DNA of 64,000 nucleotides from Actinomadura oligospora ATCC 43269 (lineage in GTDB: Bacteria > Actinomycetota > Actinomycetes > Streptosporangiales > Streptosporangiaceae). The stretch lies in contig NZ_JADG01000009.1 in NCBI RefSeq assembly GCF_000518265.1, positions 248,001 through 312,000 on the forward strand, in the 5' to 3' direction. The position numbers were made by a program, and so were the translations under genes. Positions 36,666-45,368 of this stretch are shown here, piece by piece; the stretch's first letter is position 1, and each line of letters opens with the position of its first letter. The notes beneath the pieces are model-generated. The model was not told the origin of the DNA, searched no databases, and saw nothing but the letters and a program-made list of their open reading frames with translations.

Positions 36666-36692
36666 GGTCGGCCGCCCAGGAGTCGGCCGACC
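36666..36692 (-). terminator. Hairpin between the CU044_5270 gene and purC
   Basis: A perfect 8-bp stem GGTCGGCC (36666-36673) / GGCCGACC (36685-36692) with an 11-base loop, downstream of the leftward gene ending at 36743 and upstream of purC. Confidence 0.5.
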
Positions 36693-36742
36693 AGGAGTGT
36701 ACCGAGACGCCCCGGACGACGGTGTCCGGGGCGTCCCCGAGA

Positions 36743-37720
36743 TCACTTCGGCCCGCTCTTCTCGGGCAGCGTGTCGGTCCACTCGGCGATGATCGAGACC
36801 GTCTGCCCGGGCGCCATGAAGACCTCGACGCCCTGCCAGTCGACGTAGGTGCCGGAGCCGCGCAGCCTGCCGGTGGCCGGGTCGAGCACCACGTCCATCC
36901 CCTTGGGGTCGAAGAGCAGCGGCATGTTCAGCCGCACCCCGCCCGCGGTCCGGCCGCGGCTCTTCACCTCGGGGGCGTCCGCCAGGGCGCGGAAGGCCGC
37001 CGCGCGGACCTTCTGGGTGACGGGGCTCTGGGTCGACAGCACGAACAGGTCGTTGAGCACCTCGACACGCCGGCCCCGGGCGTCCAGCTCGCCAGCGCTC
37101 GTCCGGATGTGCGCGTCCCCGACGTACCGGGCCAGCCGGGCGACCAGCGCCTTGGGGTCGGACGGCAGCGCGCGGAGCTGCCCGAACGTCAGCACGGGCC
37201 CGCCGATGCGGAAGCCGGGCTCCTGCTTGACCCCGAACCACGGCTTCCAGTCGGTCTTCAGGCCGCTGGTGTAGTGGCGTCCGTCGTGCCGGAACCACTG
37301 GTCGTAGGAGTCGTTCCTGAGCACGGCGCCCTTCGCGTCGCGGGAGATCATGGTGAGGTGCCAGTACTTGCCGACGCGCTCGGGGGCCTGGGACGCGCTG
37401 TCGGCGGCGGCGAGGAACACCTGGCGGGCGCTCATCGGGGTCGCCGCCTGGGACGCCCCTCCTCCGTGGGCGGACGGGTTCGGCCGTCCGCCGGACGAGC
37501 CGAGCGAGCCGGTCGCGAGGGCGACCGTGACGGCGGCGGCAGCCACTCCGGCGGTGAGGCCGGTGCCGCCGAGGGCCCAGTGGACGCGGCGTCGGGCTCG
37601 GGCGGGCCCGGAGCCGCCGCGCATGGCGTTCTGGAGCTGGTGGCGGCGGCGGTCCACCGCTTCCATGTCGGGCTCGGGCTTGGCGAGGGTGTCGGCGAGG
37701 ACGCGCAGGTCGTCATCCAT
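36743..37720 (-). CDS. CU044_5270-type membrane protein, partner of the ECF sigma factor
   Basis: 325 residues. It has a cytosolic N-terminus (MDDDLRVLADTLAKPEPDMEAVDRRR broken by the line above), one transmembrane helix (about 49-68, LTAGVAAAAVTVALATGSLG) and an external domain with YWHLTMISRDAKG and a conserved WFGVKQEPGF region. This is the topology of membrane-bound anti-sigma-like proteins that are encoded after ECF sigma factors in actinobacteria. The ATG at 37720 has AAGGAGG upstream and overlaps the sigma gene by 8 bases, so the two are coupled. The direct anti-sigma activity is inferred; no zinc-binding anti-sigma motif is visible. Confidence 0.75.
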   Translation of the reverse strand: MDDDLRVLADTLAKPEPDMEAVDRRRHQLQNAMRGGSGPARARRRVHWALGGTGLTAGVAAAAVTVALATGSLGSSGGRPNPSAHGGGASQAATPMSARQVFLAAADSASQAPERVGKYWHLTMISRDAKGAVLRNDSYDQWFRHDGRHYTSGLKTDWKPWFGVKQEPGFRIGGPVLTFGQLRALPSDPKALVARLARYVGDAHIRTSAGELDARGRRVEVLNDLFVLSTQSPVTQKVRAAAFRALADAPEVKSRGRTAGGVRLNMPLLFDPKGMDVVLDPATGRLRGSGTYVDWQGVEVFMAPGQTVSIIAEWTDTLPEKSGPK

Positions 37721-38375
37721 GGAAGTCCTCCTTGGCGAGGGTCTTGTGGAGCTTGGCGCGGGCACGGCTGAGCCGGGATCCGACCGTCCCGTAGGAGACG
37801 CCGAGCGCCTCGGCGATCTCGTCGTGGCTGAGCTGGGCCAGCGCGACCAGCAGCAGGACGTCGCGTTCGCCCTGGTTGAGGGACGTCAGGGCCCGGGCGA
37901 GCTCGGGCCGCATACGCCGGGCGGCGACGGCGGTGAGCACGCCGTTCTCGTGGCTGCCCTCCACCGGGTCGGCCCCGCCGCGGGCGAGCGCCTTGTAGTG
38001 GCGGGCCTCGCGGCGCCGGTGCCGGGCGATGAAGTTGGTCGCGATGCCGAACAGCCAGGGCCGCAGCGCGCCGCGCTCGGGGTCGAACCTCTCCCGGGAC
38101 GCGAACGCCGCGCAGAACGTCTCGGCGGCGATGTCCTCCCCGGCCTGGACGTCGAGGCGTCCCGCCGCGTACAGGTAGATGTCGCGGAAGTACCGGTCGT
38201 ACACGGCGGTGAACCGCTCGGGGTCGCGCCGGAAGGCCGCGGCCAGCTGGGCGTCCGTGAGTCGCTCGGCCGGGTCCCCGGCCTGGTCGGTGCCTGCGCG
38301 TGAGGCCAGGTCGGCGGTCACGCGATCAGATCCGTCATGGGCGTCTCCGCGGTGGGTCGGTGATCGGACACCCAT
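37713..38375 (-). CDS. ECF-type RNA polymerase sigma factor
   Basis: 220 residues if the ATG at 38375 is used. Region 2 covers about 45-120 (FTAVYDRYFRDIYLYAAGRL, AGEDIAAETFCAAFASRERF, PWLFGIATNFIARHRRREAR) and region 4 about 155-212 (ALTSLNQGERDVLLLVALAQ, LSHDEIAEALGVSYGTVGSR). The first 18 residues are poorly conserved, and a GTG at 38321 could be the real start. A six-codon open frame (ATG at 38339) overlaps that GTG in GTGA fashion, which might couple translation. It directs transcription of a small regulon, likely including its own operon. Confidence 0.9.
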   Translation of the reverse strand: MGVRSPTHRGDAHDGSDRVTADLASRAGTDQAGDPAERLTDAQLAAAFRRDPERFTAVYDRYFRDIYLYAAGRLDVQAGEDIAAETFCAAFASRERFDPERGALRPWLFGIATNFIARHRRREARHYKALARGGADPVEGSHENGVLTAVAARRMRPELARALTSLNQGERDVLLLVALAQLSHDEIAEALGVSYGTVGSRLSRARAKLHKTLAKEDFHG

Positions 38376-38501
38376 GTTTCACCGGTCGAGGCGATCGCTT
38401 TCCCGGTTTTTTCGGCGGACATGAACGGCATGTGCGGCAGTCCGGGTTCGTGGCATAACGAGATGGGTATAGCTGGGAGAGAAAAGGGTTGAGCTCCTCC
38501 C

Positions 38502-38532
38502 CTGACATGCCGTCCGCCCGCCTTCATAGAGT
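38502..38532 (+). promoter_or_regulatory. Candidate promoter of kynA-kmo
   Basis: CTGACA (38502-38507), 19 bases, TAGAGT (38527-38532), about 100 bases before the kynA start. The rest of the 261-base gap with the sigma gene holds a CATG-AACGG-CATG inverted repeat near 38420-38432, which could be an operator for either gene. Confidence 0.4.
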
Positions 38533-38636
38533 CTGCGGTGTATCCACCCGTTGATGCCGTTACGCGGCGTCGTCCCCCGGCACACCGAGGTGCCGGGAGG
38601 CGCGGGCACGGAGCGGGGACGAAGGAGGACGAGGCG

Positions 38637-39443
38637 ATGGGCGAACCGGCCCCTGAAGCCCTCACCTATGGCGGCTACCTGCGGCTGGACAGGCTGCTGG
38701 ACTGCCAGGAACCGCGGACCGCCGCGCACGACGAGCTGCTGTTCGTGATCATCCACCAGGTGTACGAGCTGTGGTTCAAGCAGATCCTGCACGAGGCGGA
38801 CCTGCTGCAGCGGCGGCTGGAGGACGGCGACAGCGCGGGCACGCTGAGCACCGCCCGCCGGATCGTCAAGATCCTCAAGACCGTGGTCGGCCAGCTGGAC
38901 GTGCTGGAGACCATGACGCCGCGCCAGTTCGCCTCGTTCCGGGACTCTCTCGGCACGTCCAGCGGGTTCCAGTCCGAGCAGTTCCGGCAGATCGAGGCCG
39001 TCCTCGGCCGCCGCCGGTTCCCGGCGTCGGACCTGCGCGACGACGAGGGCCTGAGGGCCGCCGTCGCGCGCCGCTCGCTGATGGACTCCCTGATGCGGTA
39101 CCTGTCGGTCCAGGGCTTCGCGATCCCGGACGCGGTGCTGGAGCGCGACCCGTCGGAGCCGTGGCGGGCCGACACGGGCGTCCAGGAGGCCCTGCTGAAG
39201 GTGTACGCCGACGACCGCGCCCCCGCCGGCGAGGTGTGCGAGGCGCTGGTCGACATCGACGAGGGCATCCAGGAGTGGCGGTACCGGCACGTCAAGATGG
39301 TCGAGCGGACCATCGGCGCCAAGATCGGCACCGGCGGTTCCGCCGGGGCGGACTACCTGCGCTCCACCCTGTTCACCCCGGCCTTCCCGGACCTGTGGGA
39401 GGTCCGGTCGCAGATCGAGGAGACCGTCGTCCATGGCCGCTGA
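38637..39443 (+). CDS. kynA: Tryptophan 2,3-dioxygenase
   Basis: 268 residues, a heme dioxygenase that opens the tryptophan indole ring to N-formylkynurenine. Conserved LLFVIIHQVYELWFKQ gives His40 (substrate-side base) and FRDSLGTSSGFQS gives Arg102 (carboxylate contact). The heme-ligating His218 is in WRYRHVKMVERTIG, and the GTGGSAG loop is at 231-237. The length is typical of bacterial TDO. The ATG at 38637 follows a strong AAGGAGG. The kmo gene overlaps by 11 bases. Together they make 3-hydroxykynurenine; a formamidase and kynureninase are not in the window. Confidence 0.95.
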   Translation: MGEPAPEALTYGGYLRLDRLLDCQEPRTAAHDELLFVIIHQVYELWFKQILHEADLLQRRLEDGDSAGTLSTARRIVKILKTVVGQLDVLETMTPRQFASFRDSLGTSSGFQSEQFRQIEAVLGRRRFPASDLRDDEGLRAAVARRSLMDSLMRYLSVQGFAIPDAVLERDPSEPWRADTGVQEALLKVYADDRAPAGEVCEALVDIDEGIQEWRYRHVKMVERTIGAKIGTGGSAGADYLRSTLFTPAFPDLWEVRSQIEETVVHGR

Positions 39444-40830
39444 GCCGTCCCGCGCCCCGCAGCACCGGACACAACACGACCAGTCGCGGCAGTCCGAGGC
39501 GCGGCGCGTCGCCGTCGTCGGCGCGGGCCTGGCGGGCGCGCTGCTGGCGACCCTGCTGGGACGGCGCGGCGTCCCCGTGACGGTGTACGAGCGGCGCCCG
39601 GACCCGCGGATCGCCGGGGCCGAACGCGGCCGGTCCATCAACCTGGCGATCTCCGCGCGCGGCCTGGCCGCGCTCGAGGAGGTCGGGTTGCGCGAGCACG
39701 CGCTGGCGCGGGCGCTGCCGATGCACGGCCGCATGGTCCACCCGAGCGGCGGCACGACCAACTTCCAGTCCTACAGCGCGGACGGCACGCGCGCGATCAA
39801 CTCGATCAGCCGCTCCGAGCTGAACGCCGCGCTGCTCGACACCGCCGAGGCCACGCCCGGCGTGACGCTCCGGTTCGGGCACAAGGTGACGGCCGTGGAC
39901 ACCGCGTCCGGCAAGCTCACCCTGGACGGCCCGGGCGGCACCCTCACCGAGCCCGCCGACATCGTCCTGGCCGGGGACGGCGCGTACAGCGCGGTCCGGC
40001 GCGGCGTGCGGCCGGGCGGCGCGTTCGACGTCGACACCGACTTCCTGGAGCACGGCTACAAGGAGCTGACGATCCCGCCGCGCGACGGCGACTTCGCGCT
40101 CGACCCGGACGCCCTGCACATCTGGCCGCGCGGCACGTCCATGATGATCGCGCTGCCGAACCTGGACCGCTCGTTCACCTGCACGCTGTTCTGGCCGAAG
40201 GACGACTTCGAGGCGCTCGGCACGCCCGAGGCGGTGACCGCGCACTTCCGGCGGCACTACCCGGACGTCGCCCCCCTGATGCCGGACCTCGCGGGCGACT
40301 TCGCGCACAACCCGGTCGGGTCGCTGGTGACCGTCCGGGCGTGGCCGTGGGTGCGGACCGGCGAGGGCGCGTCGGTGGCGCTGCTCGGCGACGCCGCGCA
40401 CGCGATCGTGCCGTTCTTCGGGCAGGGCGCGAACTGCGCGTTCGAGGACTGCATCGAGATCGACCGCTGCCTGGACGAGACGAACGGCGACTGGGCCGCC
40501 GCCCTGACGCGCTACCAGGAGCGCCGCAAGGCCAACACCGACGCGATCGCCGAGATGGCGCTGGACAACTTCGTGGAGATGCGCGACAGGGTCGCCTCCC
40601 CGGTGTACCGGGCCAGGCAGGCGGCCGTCCACGCGCTGGAGCGGCGGCTCGCCGGACGGTACGTGTCGCGGTACGAGCTGGTGTCGTTCTCGACCCTGCC
40701 GTACGCGGAGATCCCGTCCCGGATCAGGCGGCAGAACCTGGCCGTCGCGGGCGCGGCGACCGCGGGGACGCTGCTCGCCGCGGGGGCGCTCCGCGCCGTC
40801 CGGTCGCTGCGCGCCCGCGCCCGCCGGTAG
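39433..40830 (+). CDS. kmo: Kynurenine 3-monooxygenase
   Basis: 465 residues. A class A FAD monooxygenase: Rossmann motif VAVVGAGLAGALLATLLGRRG near 26-46 (given in parts), the DG-type motif IVLAGDGAYSAVRRGV, and the second FAD motif SVALLGDAAHAIVPFFGQGA. ERGRSINLAISARG is specific to KMO (substrate carboxylate contact). A C-terminal apolar helix (AVAGAATAGTLLAAGALRAV) with a basic end resembles the membrane anchor of KMO. It uses NADPH and O2 to hydroxylate kynurenine. Possible uses are NAD synthesis, catabolism, or supply of 3-hydroxyanthranilate-type units to natural products. Confidence 0.94.
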   Translation: MAAEPSRAPQHRTQHDQSRQSEARRVAVVGAGLAGALLATLLGRRGVPVTVYERRPDPRIAGAERGRSINLAISARGLAALEEVGLREHALARALPMHGRMVHPSGGTTNFQSYSADGTRAINSISRSELNAALLDTAEATPGVTLRFGHKVTAVDTASGKLTLDGPGGTLTEPADIVLAGDGAYSAVRRGVRPGGAFDVDTDFLEHGYKELTIPPRDGDFALDPDALHIWPRGTSMMIALPNLDRSFTCTLFWPKDDFEALGTPEAVTAHFRRHYPDVAPLMPDLAGDFAHNPVGSLVTVRAWPWVRTGEGASVALLGDAAHAIVPFFGQGANCAFEDCIEIDRCLDETNGDWAAALTRYQERRKANTDAIAEMALDNFVEMRDRVASPVYRARQAAVHALERRLAGRYVSRYELVSFSTLPYAEIPSRIRRQNLAVAGAATAGTLLAAGALRAVRSLRARARR

Positions 40831-40855
40831 GCCACGCAGCGACCGGACGGCCGGA

Positions 40856-40900
40856 GCGGGTCAGGCGGGGGCGGGTCAGGCGGGGGCGGGTCAGGCGGGG
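40856..40900. repeat. 15-bp direct repeat, three perfect copies
   Basis: GCGGGTCAGGCGGGG occurs at 40856-40870, 40871-40885 and 40886-40900. The third copy includes the stop codon of the leftward oxidoreductase gene (TCA at 40891 on the plus strand). Copy number variation here would move only the 3' untranslated part. Confidence 0.9.
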
Positions 40901-43359
40901 GCGGAGAGGCGCTCGCCCGACGCCGCCCGCTCGGCCGCCCGGCTGCGGACGATCTCGACGGTGATCTGCTTCATCAGCGGCTGGTCGCTCTGCGGGCTGA
41001 AGTCGCCGATCGGGCACAGCACGTTCAGCTCCGGCATGTACCCGGTCGCGCAGCCGCGCGGGATGTCGTAGGCGATCGCGCGGTAGCCGTGGACCGAGCG
41101 TTTCGAGCCGTCCTTGGCGATCGACGTGATGTCGACGAGGTCGAGTTCCTTCAGGCCACGCTCGTCCATGTCGGCGCGGTTCATGAAGACGAGCGTGCGC
41201 AGGTTGCGGACGCCCCGGTACCGGTCGTCGTCGGAGTAGATCGAGGTGTTCCACTGGTCGTGCGACCGGACGGTGCTGAGCATGAGCCGTCCCACGCCGG
41301 GGGTGACGTCGCCGAGCGCGGCCAGGGAGAACTCGGCGCCGCCGGACGGCGTCGCGAACACCCGCTCCCGCGCGGCCTGCCGCAACCGGAACCCGAGCGG
41401 CTGCCGGACGCGCCGGTTGAACTCCTCGAACCCTTCGAGGCAGCGTGACATGGCGTCCCGGATGCGGTCGTAGTCCTCGGCGTACTCCTCGTACGGGGTC
41501 GTGCTGTCGGGCAGCGTCGCCCGCGCCATCCCGGCGAGGATCGCGATCTCCGACCGCAGGCGCCCCGACGCGGGCCGCTTCATCCCCGTCGACCGGTGCA
41601 CCATGCTCATGGAGTCCTCGACCGTGACGCACTGCACGCCACCGGCCTGCCGGTCCTTCTCGCTGCGCGTCAGCGTCGGCAGGATCAGCGCCTTCCTCCC
41701 GTGGACGAGGTCGCTGCGGTTCAGCTTGGTCGAGACGTGGACGGTCAGGTCGCAGCGGCGCAGCGCCTCGAAGGTGTAGGCGGTGTCGGGGCAGGCGAGC
41801 GCGAAGTTCCCGGCGAGCGACACGAACACCTTCACCTTCCCCTCGTGCATCGCCTGGACGGTCCGGACGACGTCCAGGCCCGGCCTGCGCGGCGGGGTGA
41901 AGGCGTAGAGCTCGTCCATCCGGTCGGTCAGGAACGGCGGCGGCCGGTGGTCGATGCCGCAGGTGCGGTTGCCCTGGACGTTGCTGTGCCCGCGCACGGG
42001 GCAGACGCCCGCGCCCTCGGTGCCGATGTTGCCGCGCAGCATCAGCACGTTGACGATCTCGCGGATGGTGTCGACGGCGTGGTCGTGCTGGGTGATGCCG
42101 AGGCACCAGGCGACGATCGTCCGCTTGGACCGCAGGTACACCGCGGCCAGCTCGCGGATCCGCGCCTCCCGGACGCCCGAGACGCGCTCCAGGTCCGCCC
42201 ACGCGGACTCCCTGACGATCTTCGCGTACACCTCGAACCCCGTCGTGTGCCGGTCCAGGAAGTCCCGGTCGACGGCGTGCGGGTCGGTCTCCGCCTTCTC
42301 CAGGACGGCCTTGGCGACGCCGCGCAGCAGCGCCATGTCGCCGCCGATCCGCACCTGGACGTCCATCGTGCCCGTCGGCGTGGACTTGTTCAGGCCCATC
42401 GACACGAACTCGTGCGGCACGATCGTCCGCCGTGCCGCACCCTCCACCAGCGGGTTGACGTGCACGATCGCCGCGCCCCGCCGGTGGGCCTTGGCGAGCG
42501 CGGTCAGCATGCGCGGCGCGTTGGACGCGGCGTTGTTGCCCAGCAGGAGGATGGCGTCGGCCATGTCCCAGTCGTTCAGGTCGACGGTGCCCTTCGGCGT
42601 GCCGAGGGACGCGTGCAACGCCTTCCCGCTCGCCTCGTGGCACAGGTTCGAGCAGTCCGGCAGGTTGTTGGTGCCGAACTCGCGCACCCACAGCTGGTAC
42701 AGGAACGACCCCTCGTTGCTGAGCCGCCCGGAGGTGTAGAACGCGGCGCGGTCCGGGTCGTCCAGGCCGCGGAGGGTGCGTCCGACCAGCTGGAACGCCT
42801 GCTCCCACGAGATCGGGACGTACCGGTCGGACGCCTCGTCGTACACCATCGGCTCGGTCAGCCGCCCGGCGTCCTCCAGCGCGAAGTCGCTCCAGGTCGC
42901 CAGCTCGGACACGGTGTGCGCGGCGAAGAACGCGCGGTCCGCGCGCTTGTGCGTCATCTCCCACGCGACGTGCTTGATGCCGTTTTCGCAGATGTCGAGC
43001 TTCAGGCCGTCGCGAGAGTCCGGCCAGGCGCAGCCGGGGCAGTCGAACCCGCCGTCCTCGTGGTTCATCTTCAGCAGGGCACGCGGCAGCTCGGCGACCT
43101 CGCGCGTCTCCGCGACGGCCTCGCCGACCCGCTTGGCCGCGCCCCAGCCCGCCGTCGGATGGTTGTACGGCACGCGGGACGGCGGTCCCCCTGTCCCCGG
43201 GCCGAGCCCGCGCGCGGGCTCGCCCGGAGCGCCCTGGCTCCTGATCGCGTCCCGGCTCCCGGCCGTGGCCCAGCCACCGGTGGCGGCCGGGTTTCGGCTC
43301 GTCCCGGCCCAGCTGCTGGTCGCGTCCTGGCCCTTGTTCGCGTCCTGGTCGTCCGCCAT
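40891..43359 (-). CDS. Molybdopterin oxidoreductase, FdhF/YdeP family
   Basis: 822 residues. The start is the ATG at 43359 with AAGGGGG upstream; the open frame extends far further but is a shadow of the exporter gene. The first 60 residues are low-complexity. Cys107, Cys110 and Cys124 (CPGCAWP, ICENG) lie where FdhF has its Fe-S cluster motif. Cys240 in DCSNLCHEASGKAL aligns with the Sec140 molybdenum ligand of E. coli FdhF, so this is a Cys form. Molybdopterin contacts include GNNAASNAPRM and CLGITQHDHAVDT. The C-terminus has the MopB-binding fold (STVRSHDQWNTSIYS). The reaction is unknown; YdeP is linked to acid resistance. Confidence 0.88.
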   Translation of the reverse strand: MADDQDANKGQDATSSWAGTSRNPAATGGWATAGSRDAIRSQGAPGEPARGLGPGTGGPPSRVPYNHPTAGWGAAKRVGEAVAETREVAELPRALLKMNHEDGGFDCPGCAWPDSRDGLKLDICENGIKHVAWEMTHKRADRAFFAAHTVSELATWSDFALEDAGRLTEPMVYDEASDRYVPISWEQAFQLVGRTLRGLDDPDRAAFYTSGRLSNEGSFLYQLWVREFGTNNLPDCSNLCHEASGKALHASLGTPKGTVDLNDWDMADAILLLGNNAASNAPRMLTALAKAHRRGAAIVHVNPLVEGAARRTIVPHEFVSMGLNKSTPTGTMDVQVRIGGDMALLRGVAKAVLEKAETDPHAVDRDFLDRHTTGFEVYAKIVRESAWADLERVSGVREARIRELAAVYLRSKRTIVAWCLGITQHDHAVDTIREIVNVLMLRGNIGTEGAGVCPVRGHSNVQGNRTCGIDHRPPPFLTDRMDELYAFTPPRRPGLDVVRTVQAMHEGKVKVFVSLAGNFALACPDTAYTFEALRRCDLTVHVSTKLNRSDLVHGRKALILPTLTRSEKDRQAGGVQCVTVEDSMSMVHRSTGMKRPASGRLRSEIAILAGMARATLPDSTTPYEEYAEDYDRIRDAMSRCLEGFEEFNRRVRQPLGFRLRQAARERVFATPSGGAEFSLAALGDVTPGVGRLMLSTVRSHDQWNTSIYSDDDRYRGVRNLRTLVFMNRADMDERGLKELDLVDITSIAKDGSKRSVHGYRAIAYDIPRGCATGYMPELNVLCPIGDFSPQSDQPLMKQITVEIVRSRAAERAASGERLSAPA

Positions 43360-43457
43360 GAACTGCCCCCTTCTCGGATCCCCTTGCCGCGTGGTGTTCC
43401 GGCTAGTCCCCGTCCCCGGTCCACGTTCGGTAAACCACCGGGCGCGGGGCCGGGAGG

Positions 43458-44888
43458 TCAGCCCACGTGCTGCCGGAGGATCGGCTTCGCGGCGTGGCCG
43501 AACAGGTCGAGCAGGCTCAGCGCGAACGCCGCGAGGACGAACCCGAGCACGACCAGCAGGCCGTTGCGGAACGCCGCCGCCCAGTCCCCGCCGCTGCCCG
43601 CGACCGTCGCGAAGAACACCGCGCCGACGCAGGCGATGCCGACCGCCGTCCCGACCCGCTGCCCGGTCTGGAGCACACCCGCCGCACTGCCGCCCTGCTG
43701 GAACGGCACCTCCGACAGCGTGATGGTCTGGTTCGGCGAGATCACCAGGCCGCTCCCCAGGCCCGCGAACAGCAGCGGGACCGCCGTCCACCAGGCCGCG
43801 CCCGCGCCCGGATGCACCTCCACCGCGATCCACGTCAGCACCAGTCCGGCGGCGACCACCCCCAGGCCGCCGCAGACCAGCGGACGTCCGAGCCGTCCGA
43901 CCATGCGGCCCCCGACCGCCGACGCGGCCCCGGACCCGAGCGCGAACGGGGTGATCGCGATGCCCGCGTCGAACGCGCTGTAGCCCAGGCCGTTCTGCAG
44001 GTAGAGGGTGAAGATGAAGAAGATCGAGGTGAACCCGGCGAAGTACAGCAGCGCGATCCCGGAGCCGAGCGTGTACGAGCGCAGCCGGAACAGCCCGAGG
44101 TCCACCATGGGCGCGTCGGTGTACCGCTCCCACGCCACGAACACGCCGAGCAGGACGAGCCCGGCGACCAGCAGCAGCCACTTGCCGTGCCCGTGCCAGG
44201 TCCGCTCCTGCAGGAACGGCAGCATGATCGCGATGACCGCGGCGCCCAGCAGGAACACGCCCACCGGGTCCAGGCCCTTGCTCTCGCCGTAGATGGGCTC
44301 GGGCAGCAGCAGCCGCGCCAGCACCAGCGCGACCAGCCCGATCGGGATGTTGATCAGGAAGATCCAGCGCCAGCCGGTCTCGGTCCCGGCGATCTGGATC
44401 AGGATGCCGCCCAGCACCGGCCCGACCGCCGTCGCGATCCCGATGACCGCGCCGAGCGCGCCGAACGCCCGGCCCCGGTCCGCGCCCTGGAACAGCTGCT
44501 GGATCAGCCCCGCGACCTGCGGGTTCAGCACCCCGCCCGCGATGCCCTGGAAGAACCGGGCGACCACCAGCCAGAGCATCGTCGGAGCGAGCCCGCACGC
44601 CGCGCTGGCCACGACGAACAGCGCCAGCCCGGCCATGAACGTCGCGCGCCGGGAACGCGCGTCCCCGATCCGTCCCGCCGCCACCAGGACCAGGCCGAAC
44701 GTGAGCGCGTACCCGGACAGGATCCACTGCAGCCCGCCCTCGGAGGCGTGCAGCGCGGTCTTGATCGACGGCAGCGCCACGTTGACGATGCTGACGTCCA
44801 GGAGCGTCATGAAGGCCGCGACCAGGCAGACCGACAACGCCCGCCACGGATGGGCGCACGGCTGGGGCCCCGCCGTCTCGGTCGTCAC
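43458..44888 (-). CDS. MFS exporter, DHA2 (EmrB/QacA) family
   Basis: 476 residues with 14 predicted helices. Motif A is degenerate (AAGRIGDARSRR), motif D1 appears as MTLLDVSIVNVALPSIKTAL, and motif C as GIATAVGPVLGGILIQ. This is the 14-TM drug/H+ antiporter class, so it probably exports a hydrophobic cation, drug or metabolite using the proton gradient. GTG start. It lies 98 bases upstream of the YdeP-like gene in the same direction and could be co-transcribed. No regulator is adjacent. Confidence 0.9.
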   Translation of the reverse strand: MTTETAGPQPCAHPWRALSVCLVAAFMTLLDVSIVNVALPSIKTALHASEGGLQWILSGYALTFGLVLVAAGRIGDARSRRATFMAGLALFVVASAACGLAPTMLWLVVARFFQGIAGGVLNPQVAGLIQQLFQGADRGRAFGALGAVIGIATAVGPVLGGILIQIAGTETGWRWIFLINIPIGLVALVLARLLLPEPIYGESKGLDPVGVFLLGAAVIAIMLPFLQERTWHGHGKWLLLVAGLVLLGVFVAWERYTDAPMVDLGLFRLRSYTLGSGIALLYFAGFTSIFFIFTLYLQNGLGYSAFDAGIAITPFALGSGAASAVGGRMVGRLGRPLVCGGLGVVAAGLVLTWIAVEVHPGAGAAWWTAVPLLFAGLGSGLVISPNQTITLSEVPFQQGGSAAGVLQTGQRVGTAVGIACVGAVFFATVAGSGGDWAAAFRNGLLVVLGFVLAAFALSLLDLFGHAAKPILRQHVG

Positions 44889-45020
44889 ACGACGAGTCCT
44901 TCACCCGTGACGAACCGGGCAAACGCCACGCGCGGGCCCCGCGACCGTTCCCGGTCCCGCCCTTGCCCGCCGCTTTAGCCGGACGGCGGCCCGGCAGGCC
45001 GGGCGGCTCCGCCGGTTCAC

Positions 45021-45026
45021 TACGCT
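45021..45026 (+). promoter_or_regulatory. -10 box of the 79-residue protein gene, predicted leaderless
   Basis: TACGCT is followed by TGGACC and the GTG at 45033. The exact 6-base gap is shared with genes at 1413, 25385 and 53473. Confidence 0.5.
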
Positions 45027-45032
45027 TGGACC

Positions 45033-45272
45033 GTGACCGAATCCCGTCCCGGCGACCCGGCGAACGAGCCCCCCCAGTGCTCGGCCAAGGGCTGCCGCGC
45101 CCCCGCCGTCTGGGCCCTGCGCTGGAACAACCCGAAGATCCACACGCCGGAGCGGCGCAAGGTGTGGCTGGCCTGCGACGCCCACCGCGCATCGCTCTCG
45201 GAGTTCCTGAGCCGCCGCGACTTCCTCAAGGACGTCGTCCCGATGAGCGAGCTCACCCCGTCCGACGGCTAG
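45033..45272 (+). CDS. Small conserved actinobacterial protein with Cys/His motif
   Basis: 79 residues. PQCSAKGCRAPAVWALRWNN, KIHTPERRKVWLACDAHRA and LSEFLSRRDFLKDV are widely conserved in actinobacteria. Cys16, Cys21, Cys49 and His52 form a possible zinc site. The family is often labelled acetone carboxylase in databases, which the size rules out. Probably cytosolic; function unknown. The GTG start is predicted to be leaderless. Confidence 0.8.
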   Translation: MTESRPGDPANEPPQCSAKGCRAPAVWALRWNNPKIHTPERRKVWLACDAHRASLSEFLSRRDFLKDVVPMSELTPSDG

Positions 45273-45368
45273 CCGCGACCGGGCCGTCCGCCGCGAACGA
45301 CCCGGCCAGCGCGAACGGCCCGGCCACCGCGAACGGCCGGCCGCTTTCGAACGGCCGGCCGCGCCCGG

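Noticed and set aside
40891..43359. YdeP-like gene as a selenoprotein
   Set aside because: No in-frame TGA; the aligned position is a Cys codon.
43360..45192. Extension of the YdeP-like frame to 45192
   Set aside because: The extra 611 codons lie opposite or across the exporter gene, lack domains, and the AAGGGGG ribosome site marks the ATG at 43359.
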